DNA of 29,761 bases from positions 1 through 29,761 of the forward strand of contig JAIPMN010002005.1 in assembly GCA_020650975.1 (NCBI GenBank), written 5' to 3'. The notes beneath the pieces were generated by a model. It was not told the DNA's origin. It made no database searches and saw nothing but the letters and a program-made list of their open reading frames with translations. Each line of letters opens with the position of its first letter. Within the stretch, counting starts at the first letter, position 1. Of this stretch, positions 10,261 through 21,200 are shown one piece after another. This DNA comes from Apostichopus californicus (lineage: Eukaryota > Echinodermata > Holothuroidea > Aspidochirotida > Stichopodidae). The position numbers and the translations under genes were made by a program.

Positions 10261-10455
10261 GAAAGTCTACAGTGCAACCTACGGACTACTGTAGTGCATT
10301 GTCATAGCATGCTACTGTAACTCTTAACAGACAATTAAAACATGGTGTAACTGCACAGATAAGCTTTATGTCAAAGGGAATGTTAGACAAGTTGTTTTGT
10401 TTTTTAACAGTGCTCACAGATTTCTCACAGTTCAATAATTGCTGGGACAGTCTAC

Positions 10456-10481
10456 CCATGGAGGTAAAAACACCTCCATGG
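10456..10481. repeat. perfect 10-bp inverted repeat (CCATGGAGGT hairpin)
   Basis: CCATGGAGGT and ACCTCCATGG are separated by AAAAAC. The same arms recur at 16790-16814. Confidence 0.9.
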
Positions 10482-10761
10482 TCTACTGTACCTCATACTG
10501 TACAATGGTTGTGGTCAGTAATGGAATGAGTGCAAACAGAGGATTTGTACCACACTGTGAATCGATCACAGGTTTAGTTTATCTTCTCAGTTTTCAACAC
10601 TAGGTCTAAATGATACTATTATAATATTAGTGGAACATCTAATCTCCTCGCAAACAAGCATTTAAACAGCCCTGATATGACATGTTATGTTGTTGTCACA
10701 TATACCTCTGTGGGTGCTAAGGCCAGCTATGTGTGGTATTATCATTTAAACACCTCTAAGG

Positions 10762-10802
10762 TTAACACCTCCAGTGGTGTTAATAGGCCCAACCACTGGA
10801 GG
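10762..10802. repeat. two overlapping, mutually exclusive hairpins
   Basis: TTAACACC/GGTGTTAA (10762-10769 and 10776-10783, 6-base loop) overlaps CCTCCAGTGGT/ACCACTGGAGG (10768-10778 and 10792-10802, 13-base loop). Only one can form at a time in a single strand. Confidence 0.85.
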
Positions 10803-12239
10803 AGGATCGTCCCTGTTACCACCGGCAACAGTGAGACTGTGAGAGTACTAGTTAATTCTTTAGTTTTGTGATATGAAATGACACAATGTTAGTATTAAAT
10901 ATTAAAAAGGTGTATTTACCCCTGTAATACTGTACCATGGTAGCATAGACAAGTGACAACTCTTAATACTAAAAGATCCATTTATGTCACATTACCTTGA
11001 AAAGAATACTTATTGATAACCAATAAATGGGTGGTTATTACATGGTCAGTGTGACTTTGGGTTTTGGTCATGAATCAAATGGTTAACCACATGGTTACAG
11101 CGCTGGGTATCCCAAACACCATCATAATACCCACAAGGAGTATAGATCTGGATACCAAAGAAACAATAACTATAAAGTATGAACCGCCCATTCACCTATC
11201 ACATGAGCAGCTAAATAAACCCCTTCAGTACTACAGGATGTAAGATACTAGGCTACTTGTTTATTCAGAACATTGAAATCTGTGTATATATCCATTATCC
11301 AGTTTATGCAGTGTTGACATGGCCTATTCACAAATAATTGTGACTCAAGTACCTGGAGTGGACTTTCAAGAGTTTGATATTTTGTTTGGACGGATTGCAA
11401 ATTAAAGCAGCGTTCTTGTTTTTTGATGCTTTACGGGGTTTGAAGTGACTTCAGAAATGCAAGCAGGTATCTACCGTAAGTTCTGCTGCTTTAAAGCCTC
11501 CCAGACAGTCTTGTAGATAGGATACCTGTCAAATTAGGCAACAAGCACTATATACAGTAGCATCACCATAGATACACATAGTGACATCCTACCAGCAGAC
11601 TTTTCATTCAACAGAGAGAGAGAGAGTCAAAAAAGGTGAAAATTATCCACTGATGTCACAGATATCCCCTGAAATGAATGTTCTCACAGGCTATTACTGA
11701 CTGGTCCTTAACCAAACAGAATAGGTACAAACTCTCTGCCTGCCATAGCTAGATCTAATTTAATCTTGTTACAGTAAATACTTTACTGTAAATGTGCTGT
11801 ATGTACAAACATAACAAAACCATACATACAGTAATGTACTGTACATGAGACCATGACAGAATTGAAATGACGGGGAACCCACTATCATGTTAACCGAGCA
11901 GTCCTATATACTGCAGGTAAAAGGCTTGATGACGCAGTACGTTGCAGGCTTCACAACAACAAAAAAAAGAAGCTTATTACCAGGCCTGGTCTTATCTCCT
12001 GGTCTTATCTAACAGTCTTATCTCCTGGTCTTATCTAACTCTCCATTTGGATGGAAGAGGAACTACAAAGTTGCCAGAGTGGTCTTATCGGGGCCTGGGA
12101 TGCAGTTTGATTTCAATAATATGAACTTGATAAAAGAGAACTTAACTTATTGTACATCTAAAGATATACAGTATTGCATGTCCTTAGTTCATACTTAATA
12201 GTGACATTTTTTGCGTAGCTAAGAAGAGGTTGATGTGTA

Positions 12240-12360
12240 TTGAAATGGTAATGTGTTGGGTAATTCAGAACAGTGAAAATGCTTCCAGCCTCCACCGGGA
12301 TTCAAACCCGAGCCTCCTGCTTTATATGGGCACACCCTAATCAACTGTAGGCTATGGACA
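12240..12360 (-). mobile_element. tRNA-derived SINE remnant
   Basis: On the minus strand a pol III A-box-like TAGCCTACAGTTGATTAGGG (12335-12354) is followed 46 bases on by a B box, GGTTTGAATCCC (12297-12308), flanked by CTCGG and GGTGG. The spacing equals that of a tRNA gene. The tRNA-like head continues into an unrelated body towards 12240. Imperfect boxes and no clear clover-leaf stem suggest a SINE rather than a functional tRNA. Confidence 0.65.
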
Positions 12361-12582
12361 ATGATTGTATGTCCAAGGAAGTTTGTTAATCCACTGTACT
12401 GTAGGCTATTGCCTCCTGTATTTAACATTGCTAGTCCTGTTTCATACACACAGATATATTCTACTTATTTTGTAAAGACTCTAACAATAGCCTAGCCTAG
12501 CTTAACCCCCCCCCCCCCCCTTCTACAGCACTTCTGCCTGCACACAGTATTGGCAACAAAATAGATTGGGTGATTTATGAAG

Positions 12583-12606
12583 AGAATAAGAATAAGAATA
12601 AGAATG
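12583..12606 (+). repeat. AATAAG hexanucleotide repeat
   Basis: Four tandem AATAAG-type units, the last reading AATGAG. Confidence 0.9.
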
Positions 12607-14245
12607 AGTGTGCTAAGGTTGTGGGGAGACAGGAGGAGCGAAGTAAATTAAGATATATATCCTAGTTGCTTTGTTTGGCAAGGGAAAACCTTCTCAGAAC
12701 AGGTTCTGTCAGCAGCCAATTCCTCAGCATTATCTTGCAAGTTTACTTAATGGACTTAGTCTGTACATATTAATTAATGTACATATCAATATGAGTCCTA
12801 AGGTACAGTAGCATGAAACCACTGTCTTGTTTGGAATGAAGTAGCTCAGTGCCACCATCAGAAATGGTTGTTATTCAGGACATAGAAATTGGACTATTCT
12901 GTTCATGTTTTTCATCCTATTTGCCAAAATCACCATTTTCTTGAAGTGAATTAATAAACTACCTAAAACATCACCATAGTAGGTGTTTAACCGTAGATGT
13001 ATTTCAGAACCCCTTTTTGTTGCCTGAAACCCTATTTTATTATGTGTACTATACTATACTACAAGCCTATTGGGTAGGAACTGCTTCAAGACAAGTTGGA
13101 AGGTTCAACTTGTTTAATTTTGACTACAATAATCCAGGGAGTCGTTGATTCCCAATAGCAACCACACTGAATGAATCCATTTCACTCCATCATTGATAAC
13201 ACCCACTTGGCAGCTCATATTACCGACAAATCAAGAAAAATGTTTTGCTTCGTAAATTAATCGGATTAGGTCTGTTTGTGTAAGCCTGTACTCTGGCAAC
13301 CATTGAAAGAGATACCCATGTCCCCAGGGGGAGAGTACCAGCTTAGACTACCAGACTCATCAGCAACATTCACACAGATTCAATATAAACAAGAGAAGTC
13401 TCTGTTTCCAATAGGTTCACATCGAAAAATCAAATTCCTTCATCAGTCAAAAAAATCCAAATCTAGGGATTTAGCTTCTGTGAGTGGAAAACAAATTCGA
13501 AGGCTACCAAAATCTGTTGTTCACTGCCGCTGTCTGAACATTTGTCACTGTTGTTGTATTGAGTTCACAGTAGTACAGTACTATCCTGATGAGAACTGCA
13601 GACTTGTATTAACATCTGCTGACTTAGTATGTACAATTCACACCAACCATATCCTATGAATATCCTGTATCATTTAGTACCTTCACACCATCTTGTCAAA
13701 GAAAATTGGCTACCCAAGAAAGCAGCCAATTGAATCTTACAACTAATGTTGATTCTATGGTAACAGCTGTACCATCTTTCTCATTATTGACAGTTACCCT
13801 ACATTCACACAATACAGTACACCAAGGCTTTTCCCTGTGATTTAAGCCATTCTATAAAGAATGAGCAAATTATATAGGAACATGAAAACATTTAGATTCA
13901 GACAGTGACAAATAGTCTTAGTTTACAAACAAACCATTAGAGGTTCTCAAATCAAGCACTTACTGTACAGTATGACATGCTATGGTTAGGCCTTCAATCA
14001 CTAATAGTAACTACTATCCTACAGTATGTACATGTATGCATACTGTAATTGCATATTTCATTTATATATTTAAATTTAAAGGTCAGTAACACCTGACCAT
14101 GGTTGTTTTTCTTGTCAAAGCATCAAACCTTTAGTCCATTGAGTGTTTCGGCAGAAACATGAACATAAACATACAGTTTAACATGTTTTCACTCAACATA
14201 CTTTGGGGCCTACAGTACAGTACATGCTGTTAAATTTGTTTAATA

Positions 14246-14313
14246 TTCAGGCCCTGCCAATGTCCCCATTCAGGCCCTGCCAACGTCCCCATTCAGGCCC
14301 TGCCAACGTCCCC
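14246..14313 (+). repeat. 23-bp tandem repeat, three copies
   Basis: Units at 14246, 14269 and 14292 share TTCAGGCCCTGCCAACGTCC with one C/T difference. GC content is well above the surrounding intron. Confidence 0.93.
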
Positions 14314-15648
14314 TTCTGTGTTACAGCCAATGTGTACCTCGAGTCGCAAATTTACCTTTCTGACAGATCAGAAACATACCGCATATATGTGAAACGAGAG
14401 CATTATAGCACAGCTGTCACTATTGCAGCTTCAAAGTCATACATACTTCTATATCAGCAGATCTTATTATTATTTTGACAACAAACCCAAAACAATCCCA
14501 CCCTGGTAGGAGGACCCTAGAAGGAGCCCAAGCATGACAATATTTGTAACGCTAACATGCTCCGGCCGCTACTTTTTACGAGGGCACTGTTGCGAGAAAT
14601 GAATATGAGAAATCTTGCATGGGTAGTAGACTGCAGATTAACAAGTGTTATTGCATAGGTATGTGTCATCTATCAGTACCAAGCTGGATAGCCATATACT
14701 ATACTTCTCTAATACTTCAGTATAGCCCTGTGCAACCAACCATTTTAGGTTTGTTCTTCAGTTTTCAGAAGATCGCTAGAGGTTGCCTTTTAATCTAACC
14801 TGATGCTTAACTTCAGTGCACAAGGGAAAAAATTCTTAGTATTGTTCGCTAATAATAGCATACACAGCTAAGCCTGGCTGTTTTGAAATATTGACCAATA
14901 AACAAACTTGTTTTTTTTTTATTCACACTATTCAGTGTAACAATTAACAACAAGTCTACATTTCAGCATTGAGGAGATTATAATACATGTACAGTATTAA
15001 GAGTGTCCTAAACAAGTTTGAAAATTGCAATGAAACCATTGGTGGCCAACAATGATTTTGCAAAACATTGAAAACAAACTGCAAATTAGATTTGTCTCAT
15101 GTAGTAAAGCCTCACACTGGTAACCTGGTTGACGTTTTGTTGCAACCCTGCAAAATAAAATTCAACACTCTCAGCCAATCCCTCCCTTGTGTTTTTAATT
15201 AAATCCTATTACTAATCCAGTAACATCATAAACTGTGCGTTTGGTGTGTGTAATACAGAATGGAATCCTGTACTAAGTTCCAAAAACATTAAATTCCAGA
15301 GTGTTGTTATGCACACAGTAGTAGTACAATGTCAGTAGTCCTACTGTAAGCCTAAACTAGTAATGGCAGTAGAGCTGGTATAATTATCAAAATTGACTTG
15401 TAAAGGTCAAGTACAACTTGCACACAATTTTTGACCTTAACAGATTCCATTCCACAACTGGGACCTGCCTTTGGTGGACTGGAATGCAAAATAAACCTTA
15501 CAAGTCTGAACTCTATACTGTTCAGTTTTATCCCAGGCATTAACTTTCACAGAAGTCTGAGGCAGGATATTTTTGTGTTTGATTTTGTAGCTCGGCAGGA
15601 AACACAACTTAGCTTTAACTTACTTGTAATGTCAGGTATCTCCCATTT

Positions 15649-15768
15649 GGGGGGAAGGGAAAGAGGGAGGGAGCGAGGGGAGGGGAAGGAAGGGAGGGGA
15701 AGGAAGGGAGGGAAGGAAGGAAGGAAGGAAGAGGGGAAGGATGGGAGAGAGATAGAGAGGGAGGGAAG
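15649..15768 (+). repeat. polypurine tract (GGAA/GGGA-rich)
   Basis: About 120 bases are purine on the plus strand with only a few pyrimidine interruptions, including a GGAAGGAAGG run and GAGA stretches. Such tracts can form H-DNA. It produces spurious low-complexity open frames on both strands. Confidence 0.92.
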
Positions 15769-16099
15769 ATCACTGTATGGCTTCTGTGAATGGGTTTCTT
15801 CAGTTTTGGAAAGAATAAAGACATTTTTAACTTAAATTTAATTTCCATGCCACCAATCTGTGAACAGTACACTAGTGCTATTGTTTAACACATGGAGACA
15901 TTTGAAAAACGTACTTAGAGTGAAAATTGTTAAAATGTTACCAATGAAGTATAATTAATATGGAAAAATGGGAGAGTGGAGACAGATAAAGTGGTTGTAG
16001 TGGGGTACGGTGGGGTAGATGTATTGCTCAGATGCTCAGAAGGTCATGAATGTAACCAATGCTAATAGTCTAGTAATGTGCAATCATTGATGACTCATC

Positions 16100-16770
16100 T
16101 ACTGTAGGTCCCTTCTTGTCCTACTGTAGGTCCATTCCTGTCCTACTGTAGGTCTTTTCCTGTCCTACTGTAGGTATTTTCCTGTCCTACTATAGGTCCA
16201 TTCCTGTCTTTCTATAGGTCCATTCTTGTCCTTCTATAGGTCCATTCTTATCCTACTGTAGGTCTTTTCCTGTCCTTCTATGGGTCCATTCTTATCCTAC
16301 TGTAGGTCTTTTCCTATCCTTCTATAGGTCCATTCTTGTCCTTCTATAGGTCCATTCTTGTCCTTCTATAGGTCCATTCTTGTCCTTCTATAGGTCCATT
16401 CTTATCCTACTGTAGGTCTTTTCCTGTCCTTCTGTAGGTCCATTCTTGTCCTACTATAGGTCCATCCTTATCCTACTGTAGGTCTTTTCCTATCCTTCTA
16501 TAGGTCCATTCTTGTCCTTCTATAGGTCCATTCTTGTCCTTCTATAGGTCCATTCTTGTCCTTCTATAGGTCCATTCTTGTCCTTCTATAGGTCCATTCT
16601 TGTCCTTCTATAGGTCCATTCTTATTCTACTATAGGTCCATTCTTATCCTATTATAGGTCCATTCCTATCCTACTGTAGGTCCATTCCTATCCTACTGTA
16701 GGTCCATTCTTATCCTATTATAGGTCCATTCTTATCCTACTATATGTCCATTCTTGTCCTAAGTTTGTAA
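16100..16770 (+). repeat. 22-bp minisatellite, about 30 copies
   Basis: The unit is close to CATTCTTGTCCTTCTATAGG plus TC. Two main variants alternate: one with CCTACTGTAGG (a five-base palindrome around one base) and one with CCTTCTATAGG. Higher-order order is visible: blocks of near-identical CTTCTATAGG units are separated by CTACTGTAGGTCTTTTCC units. The array ends in degenerate GTAAGTCC units next to a hairpin at 16790. Confidence 0.95.
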
Positions 16771-16789
16771 GTCCATTCCTGTAAGTCCA

Positions 16790-16814
16790 ACCATGGAGGT
16801 TTTACCTCCATGGT
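16790..16814. repeat. perfect 11-bp inverted repeat, same arms as 10456
   Basis: ACCATGGAGGT and ACCTCCATGGT with a TTT loop, directly beside the end of the 22-bp minisatellite. Confidence 0.9.
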
Positions 16815-19800
16815 CCAACACAGACTGTAACCTCTGTCAGCTTTACTGTAATTGTACTTTAGAAAAGAAAACCAGCTGCTGTTAGAGCCTCTGGCACATG
16901 ACACCTTACTTCCCTTTAAAGGTCATTTTATACAGATCTGTTAAATGGACCATGCAGGACATATCATCCTGACATGTGAAAGATGTGAACATTTTATGCA
17001 TCATCAGTTAATTTAAGTTTCCTCCATTTAATAAGTCTACACCTGACCAGGTTACTAACCACTTCCTAACTTCATGGTCTGTAACTAGTTCCACACACAA
17101 AGGTAACTTTTCAAGTAGAGTAAATTACACACAGGTCAGTAATTTGTAAGAGCTTCAGTTGCCCCCCTACAGCATCACCCTTCATCAGTCAGTCACTTTC
17201 ATGTAGAATGGGAGTTCACTGAAGTGTATCTAACACTATTCTTAACAGATTGTCAAACATTCCTCTGACCATATGATGAGTGTCATGAGGCCTGCCTGCC
17301 TGGCAGTGTGAGTTGTACAAACACACTGCAGTAGATGAAAGCAATGTATTTTTGCTATAAACTGGACAGCAGATTTGTTAACTTAGAAATTGATGGAATC
17401 CCATTGCTAAGTTCTGCTCAGTTGAAACTAGTTTTTGACACACTTCAAAGCTGGGTAGGTACTAGGTAGTTGATTTCTTTCCTGAAATACTTGTAAGACA
17501 GTAGTACAGTACTAGGAGTTGCAATAATCAACACATTGAGACCCCTGATAGTTAACTAATAATCACCACCACATCACTTCAATCCTTGCTATCTAGAGTC
17601 ATAATGCACAAAGAGGACTTTGACTTATACCAGGCTTACACTAACAGTCATGTTTTCTTTACTGAAAAACCGAATAAAATTGCAATTAGAACATAGTTGA
17701 CAGCTGTGTATTAAAATACAGAAACAACCCTTTGGAATGTTTTTCCCCTAATGTACATGGTGAATGCAAAAATGTCACTATCAAAGATTCCCAGTATCTC
17801 CAAAGACTATAGGTTTCACTATTTCTTTCTTCAAAGAGTAAAACCCTTACCGAGCTGCCAACCTCTAATGTGTGTGTTAGTATTCAATGATATACAACTG
17901 TCAGGACTGAGGAGCAGTCATATGACACCAACTTTCAAAACAAACAGAATAAATTATGGAATCTTGAGATTAACACCTTTTTCTTTGATTCTTTCAAAAG
18001 ATCAATAAAATGTTGCCTACTGTAGGAATACAATAAAGAAGCTTAATTACTACAGTTTGACAGATTTTGGATGAGTACTGTCTCACAGAGTAAGAGTTGT
18101 GTCTGAATCCTTAGGCAACTCTCTACAGGCATTATCTACTTGATTATGCATAGATATTGGCTAATTTGCATGAACCAGATACACATAGAGTAATTGGTAG
18201 CATATCGCACATACTAACAATGGACTACATGGGGGTGTGTGAGTAATTACAGTAATGACTTATAGCCTACTTGGTTGTTAATGTAAGACACTGCATTTCA
18301 ACTGTAAATACTATACAGCTGTACCGGCAGCTCTCAGGTTAACAGTTTAAAACTCATCAATTAGCAGCGCTCGTTTAACTCCCAACCTCCCAGGCCCAAT
18401 GAATTTCGATGTGTTTCGATGTGGCAGTCAGACACAGTGCATATTCTGATAATAACCTTGTTTGTCTGGAATCTTTTGAATGTGCATTCTTCCTGATTAT
18501 TACAGAAATGCAATACAACCACCAATACCTTATGGATCTTCCAGATGTGTCATAAATGCTTATGTTTTAGTACTGTCACTCTGTGCCATCACTGACCTAC
18601 TTAAAGGTCACACTAGTTATCTTCCGTTCAAATCATTGTAAAGGTAAAACACCTGAGTTTGCAATCGTGCGTGATCATTATTTCTTCCACACAAAACATG
18701 TCGGTTTCACCATCTTTTGAAATCAGCCCAGGTGGTATTAAGAGTGTGTGCTGAATCAAGTTTATCTTCGCTAATGATCTACAAGCACTGATTACTTACT
18801 GTATCCTTTGAAGTTTCCTTGCTTATAAAGAATGTAGATTTTGATTTGAGACAGGTAAAAAACAGTGAATTAAATCACTAATTACTTCAATACAGCTAAG
18901 GTTCTCAACCTGGTATGGTAAGAGCTCTAAAATAACTAAATATGTTACATTTTCACTTTTACAATCACAGAGAATTTGTGACAACATCTCCTGCAAGATG
19001 TGCAAAAGAAAACAATCAGTTGTAGTAACTTAACAAAATGACCCACATGTCTTATTCGAAAGTTTAGTGTTTTAGAAAAAGTGCAAGCACATTCCAAAGT
19101 TATTTCCCACCAACTGTTCAGACTGTTACAGACTAATTAGGTTTATTGAAGAACCAGCAGCAGAAATTACCAGGCACTACATCACCTTACAATGTGCTCT
19201 AGAAGTGTTCCTGAATTGAGTGGTGATCCTAGCATTATTGTTTCTCAAAAACAGCATGAATTTGGGGAGGGGAAGGTTTGAGGTTCTGCAAGAAAGAGGA
19301 TATTAAATATAATAACAGTCTCCCATCTTGGTACTTCATTCTGCAACATCACAAGACATTGCAAGAGTCCAACTTGCACTGGTATTTTTTGGTTAAATTG
19401 TTCTCTTTTTAACATTATGGTGGATTAGGAAGTCTTACTACAGCTGACTTGAAACTTGAGCAGTGTGATGATCATGTATGAGCACTGGCTCAGGTTAAAA
19501 TCAGGTTATACCTCAAATCACTTTGAACAAGTAATATTCACACATAACTGGATGCCCTGCATTCTAACCAAGAGATCTCAAGTGATAGTACATCATTAGT
19601 CAAAATACAAAATTTTATTTGTTCCATAAAATTTAAGTGTGGGTTACTTCTTTCTTTTTCATTTACAAACTTCTCAGGTAAGTGGCTAATTTTGATGTTA
19701 CTGGTGCACCAAATTTCAGGTTATCCAGCTACCTACCCAACTTGTTATTACCTGGTTCTGAAACTTCCATTCGATTCCATGTTTTTAAATACATTTTTTA

Positions 19801-20243
19801 ATGCCAAAGTGACTTTCACTAAGCCTATAGCAATTTTACTGAAGCTGCACAATCCACTTAATCATGGATATTTACTCCAGAACAGAAACCTTTTAATGAA
19901 CAACAGGTACAATTTTAATTAATTCTTAAGTTTTTCATTGGTAACCCTTGAAAGTTTTGCCCAATTTATTTGCTCCTGGGATGACTTTGGTTGACTGCAC
20001 ATGTATGCAGATAACTTTTCCAGAAACACATGAGTCTCGATAACCACTTTGCATGATATCTTCAGATTAAGGTTAAGTACAATAGGTGCAAAATACAGTT
20101 TAAAGCAAACCTTCTCTCTGTAATGAGTTTGCAGAGATTTTTAAAGTATTGTGGAAAGAAGAAGTGTTACGTGGTTTCCTTTCCAATAGGACAACAGGCT
20201 TACTTCAACCAAAAGAACTATCACTTCAAAGATTTATAGCACC

Positions 20244-20285
20244 AGTACAACAGTTTGAGTACAACAGTTTGAGTACAACAGCATG
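20244..20285 (+). repeat. 14-bp tandem repeat, three copies
   Basis: AGTACAACAGTTTG occurs twice exactly and a third time with its last four bases changed, followed by looser AGTAC-containing copies. It lies 222 bases downstream of the par-3 exon 1 donor on the transcript strand. Confidence 0.9.
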
Positions 20286-20506
20286 GGTAAAAGTATGAGT
20301 ACTACAAGGCTCTATGCAGGAGTACAAACTTTAACATTACTTCCTATGCTATTGGAAATACCTTGAGTATGCGTACAAATCCTTAAGGCCGATTACAGGA
20401 ACCTTGCTCGAATGCAAACTTGTATGGGTACAGACTCACTACAAATCTGATTTAGAGTATCCAGGCTATTAATAGTGAATTTGATAACCACAACACTTGG
20501 ACCTAC

Positions 20507-20626
20507 CTTTCCCAATGCTTTCCTGTATCGTTGTATAGATTTCTCTATGAGGTCCTGTACAGTAAGGGCACCATCTCCACAAGGAACGATGATCTTGACT
20601 GGACCAAAGCACACCGTAACTTTCAT
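20507..20626 (-). CDS. par-3: par-3 polarity protein, coding exon 1 (residues 1-40)
   Basis: This exon encodes the first 40 residues of a PAR-3/PARD3/Bazooka scaffold, which organises apical-basal and anterior-posterior cell polarity with PAR-6 and aPKC at the cell cortex. The protein begins MKVTVCFG and continues through a VPCGDG turn to QRYRKALGK, which is the signature start of the CR1 oligomerisation domain, a DIX/PB1-like fold that assembles head to tail. I13 sits where mammalian Par-3 has V13, recalled as an oligomer-interface residue. The ATG at 20626 has A at -3 and an in-frame TGA nine bases upstream (20633-20635), so the start is well fixed. The exon ends AAG|GTAGGT in phase 0, the same residue count (40) as I recall for the vertebrate first coding exon. 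The next coding exon lies 11 kb away. Confidence 0.97.
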
Positions 20627-20687
20627 GGTGTTTCACCGTAGGTGGTGTTCTACCAACCTAGTTGCATAGACTGGTTATTTTGCCATT
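20627..20687 (-). other. par-3: par-3 5'UTR segment with two uORFs
   Basis: Immediately upstream of the par-3 ATG the transcript strand reads back to a good acceptor, TTGTTTCCCAACAG, whose AG is at 20688-20689. The first coding exon therefore probably starts at 20687. Within these 61 bases there are two upstream ATGs. ATG GCA AAA TAA lies at 20675-20686 and starts one base into the exon. The second runs ATG CAA CTA GGT TGG TAG at 20650-20667. An in-frame TGA at 20633-20635 isolates the main frame. The splice acceptor is inferred from sequence only. Confidence 0.6.
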
Positions 20688-20999
20688 CTGTTGGGAAACA
20701 AGAAGATCTGAAATGTCAATCTCTTAAGTTTTGGAAGTATATTTTATTTTGATAGAGGTAGTAACTTATTCCCAGTCATTCAGGAATATTGACTTAGCCA
20801 AATGAACATCTCTCTAGATAATGGAAAATGCTTTGATGGTGAAAATAAAATGCTTTCAGCTATTTCACTTTATTGCAAGTAAATACAATGAAAGTGCACA
20901 TCATATACAATCATATGATGACTACTTGAAAAATATCAGGTGACATTCATAATTCTGAGGGTGCAAAAGTGAATACCAAGAGCTGTTTTAACTGCTTCT

Positions 21000-21200
21000 A
21001 TTTTTTTTTTTATTATTTATTCGCATTTTTATCCAGGGTTGCTTATTCAGCAAAAGCTGGTTTCCAAAAAGGCCCTGCTTTTTACATTAAAAGTTATACA
21101 TAAAAAGTAAAACATAGCAATACAAAAACAATTAAATGTACAGATACAAAACAATTAAAGCTGCAAAGTGGAGACAACTACAAAATATTAGTATTATTAA
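21000..21200 (-). mobile_element. 3' end of a non-LTR (LINE) retrotransposon
   Basis: On the minus strand the sequence reads GCAGGGCCTTTTTGGAAACC, then GCTTTTGCTGAATAAGCAAC and CCTGGATAAAAATGCGAATA, and ends in an A-rich tail (AATAATAAAAAAAAA). Upstream lies a T-rich 3'UTR. This layout, ending in CCTGGATAAA-AATAAATAA, is characteristic of CR1/L2/Jockey-like element tails in marine invertebrates (recalled, not searched). No reverse transcriptase frame remains, so it is a 5'-truncated copy. Confidence 0.55.

Larger units (their letters stand above)
9460..20506 (-). other. par-3: par-3 intron 1 (first coding intron, about 11 kb)
   Basis: This intron splits the CR1 domain between residues 40 and 41. 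It holds two tRNA-derived SINE remnants, three minisatellites (14246, 16100 and 20244), a polypurine tract, several strong hairpins and very frequent TACTGTA/TACAGTA words. The longest open frame in it (about 13276-13659, plus) has no recognisable product and its formal start codon is TTG. I see no convincing nested gene. Such a long first intron often carries enhancers, but none can be named from sequence alone. Confidence 0.85.

Noticed and set aside
12219-12449. 76-codon minus-strand frame including LNPGGGWKHFHC
   Set aside because: It lies across the tRNA-derived SINE remnant, and the apparent peptide is translated B-box sequence.
13276-13659. 127-codon open frame on the plus strand in par-3 intron 1
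   Set aside because: The formal start is TTG, no recognisable domain or homology is present, the sequence is Cys/Ser/His-rich without a clear motif, and a frame of this length is plausible by chance in 30 kb read six ways.
15431-15872. Open frames with long Gly/Arg/Glu or Pro/Ser/Leu stretches
   Set aside because: They are translations of the polypurine tract and its complement.
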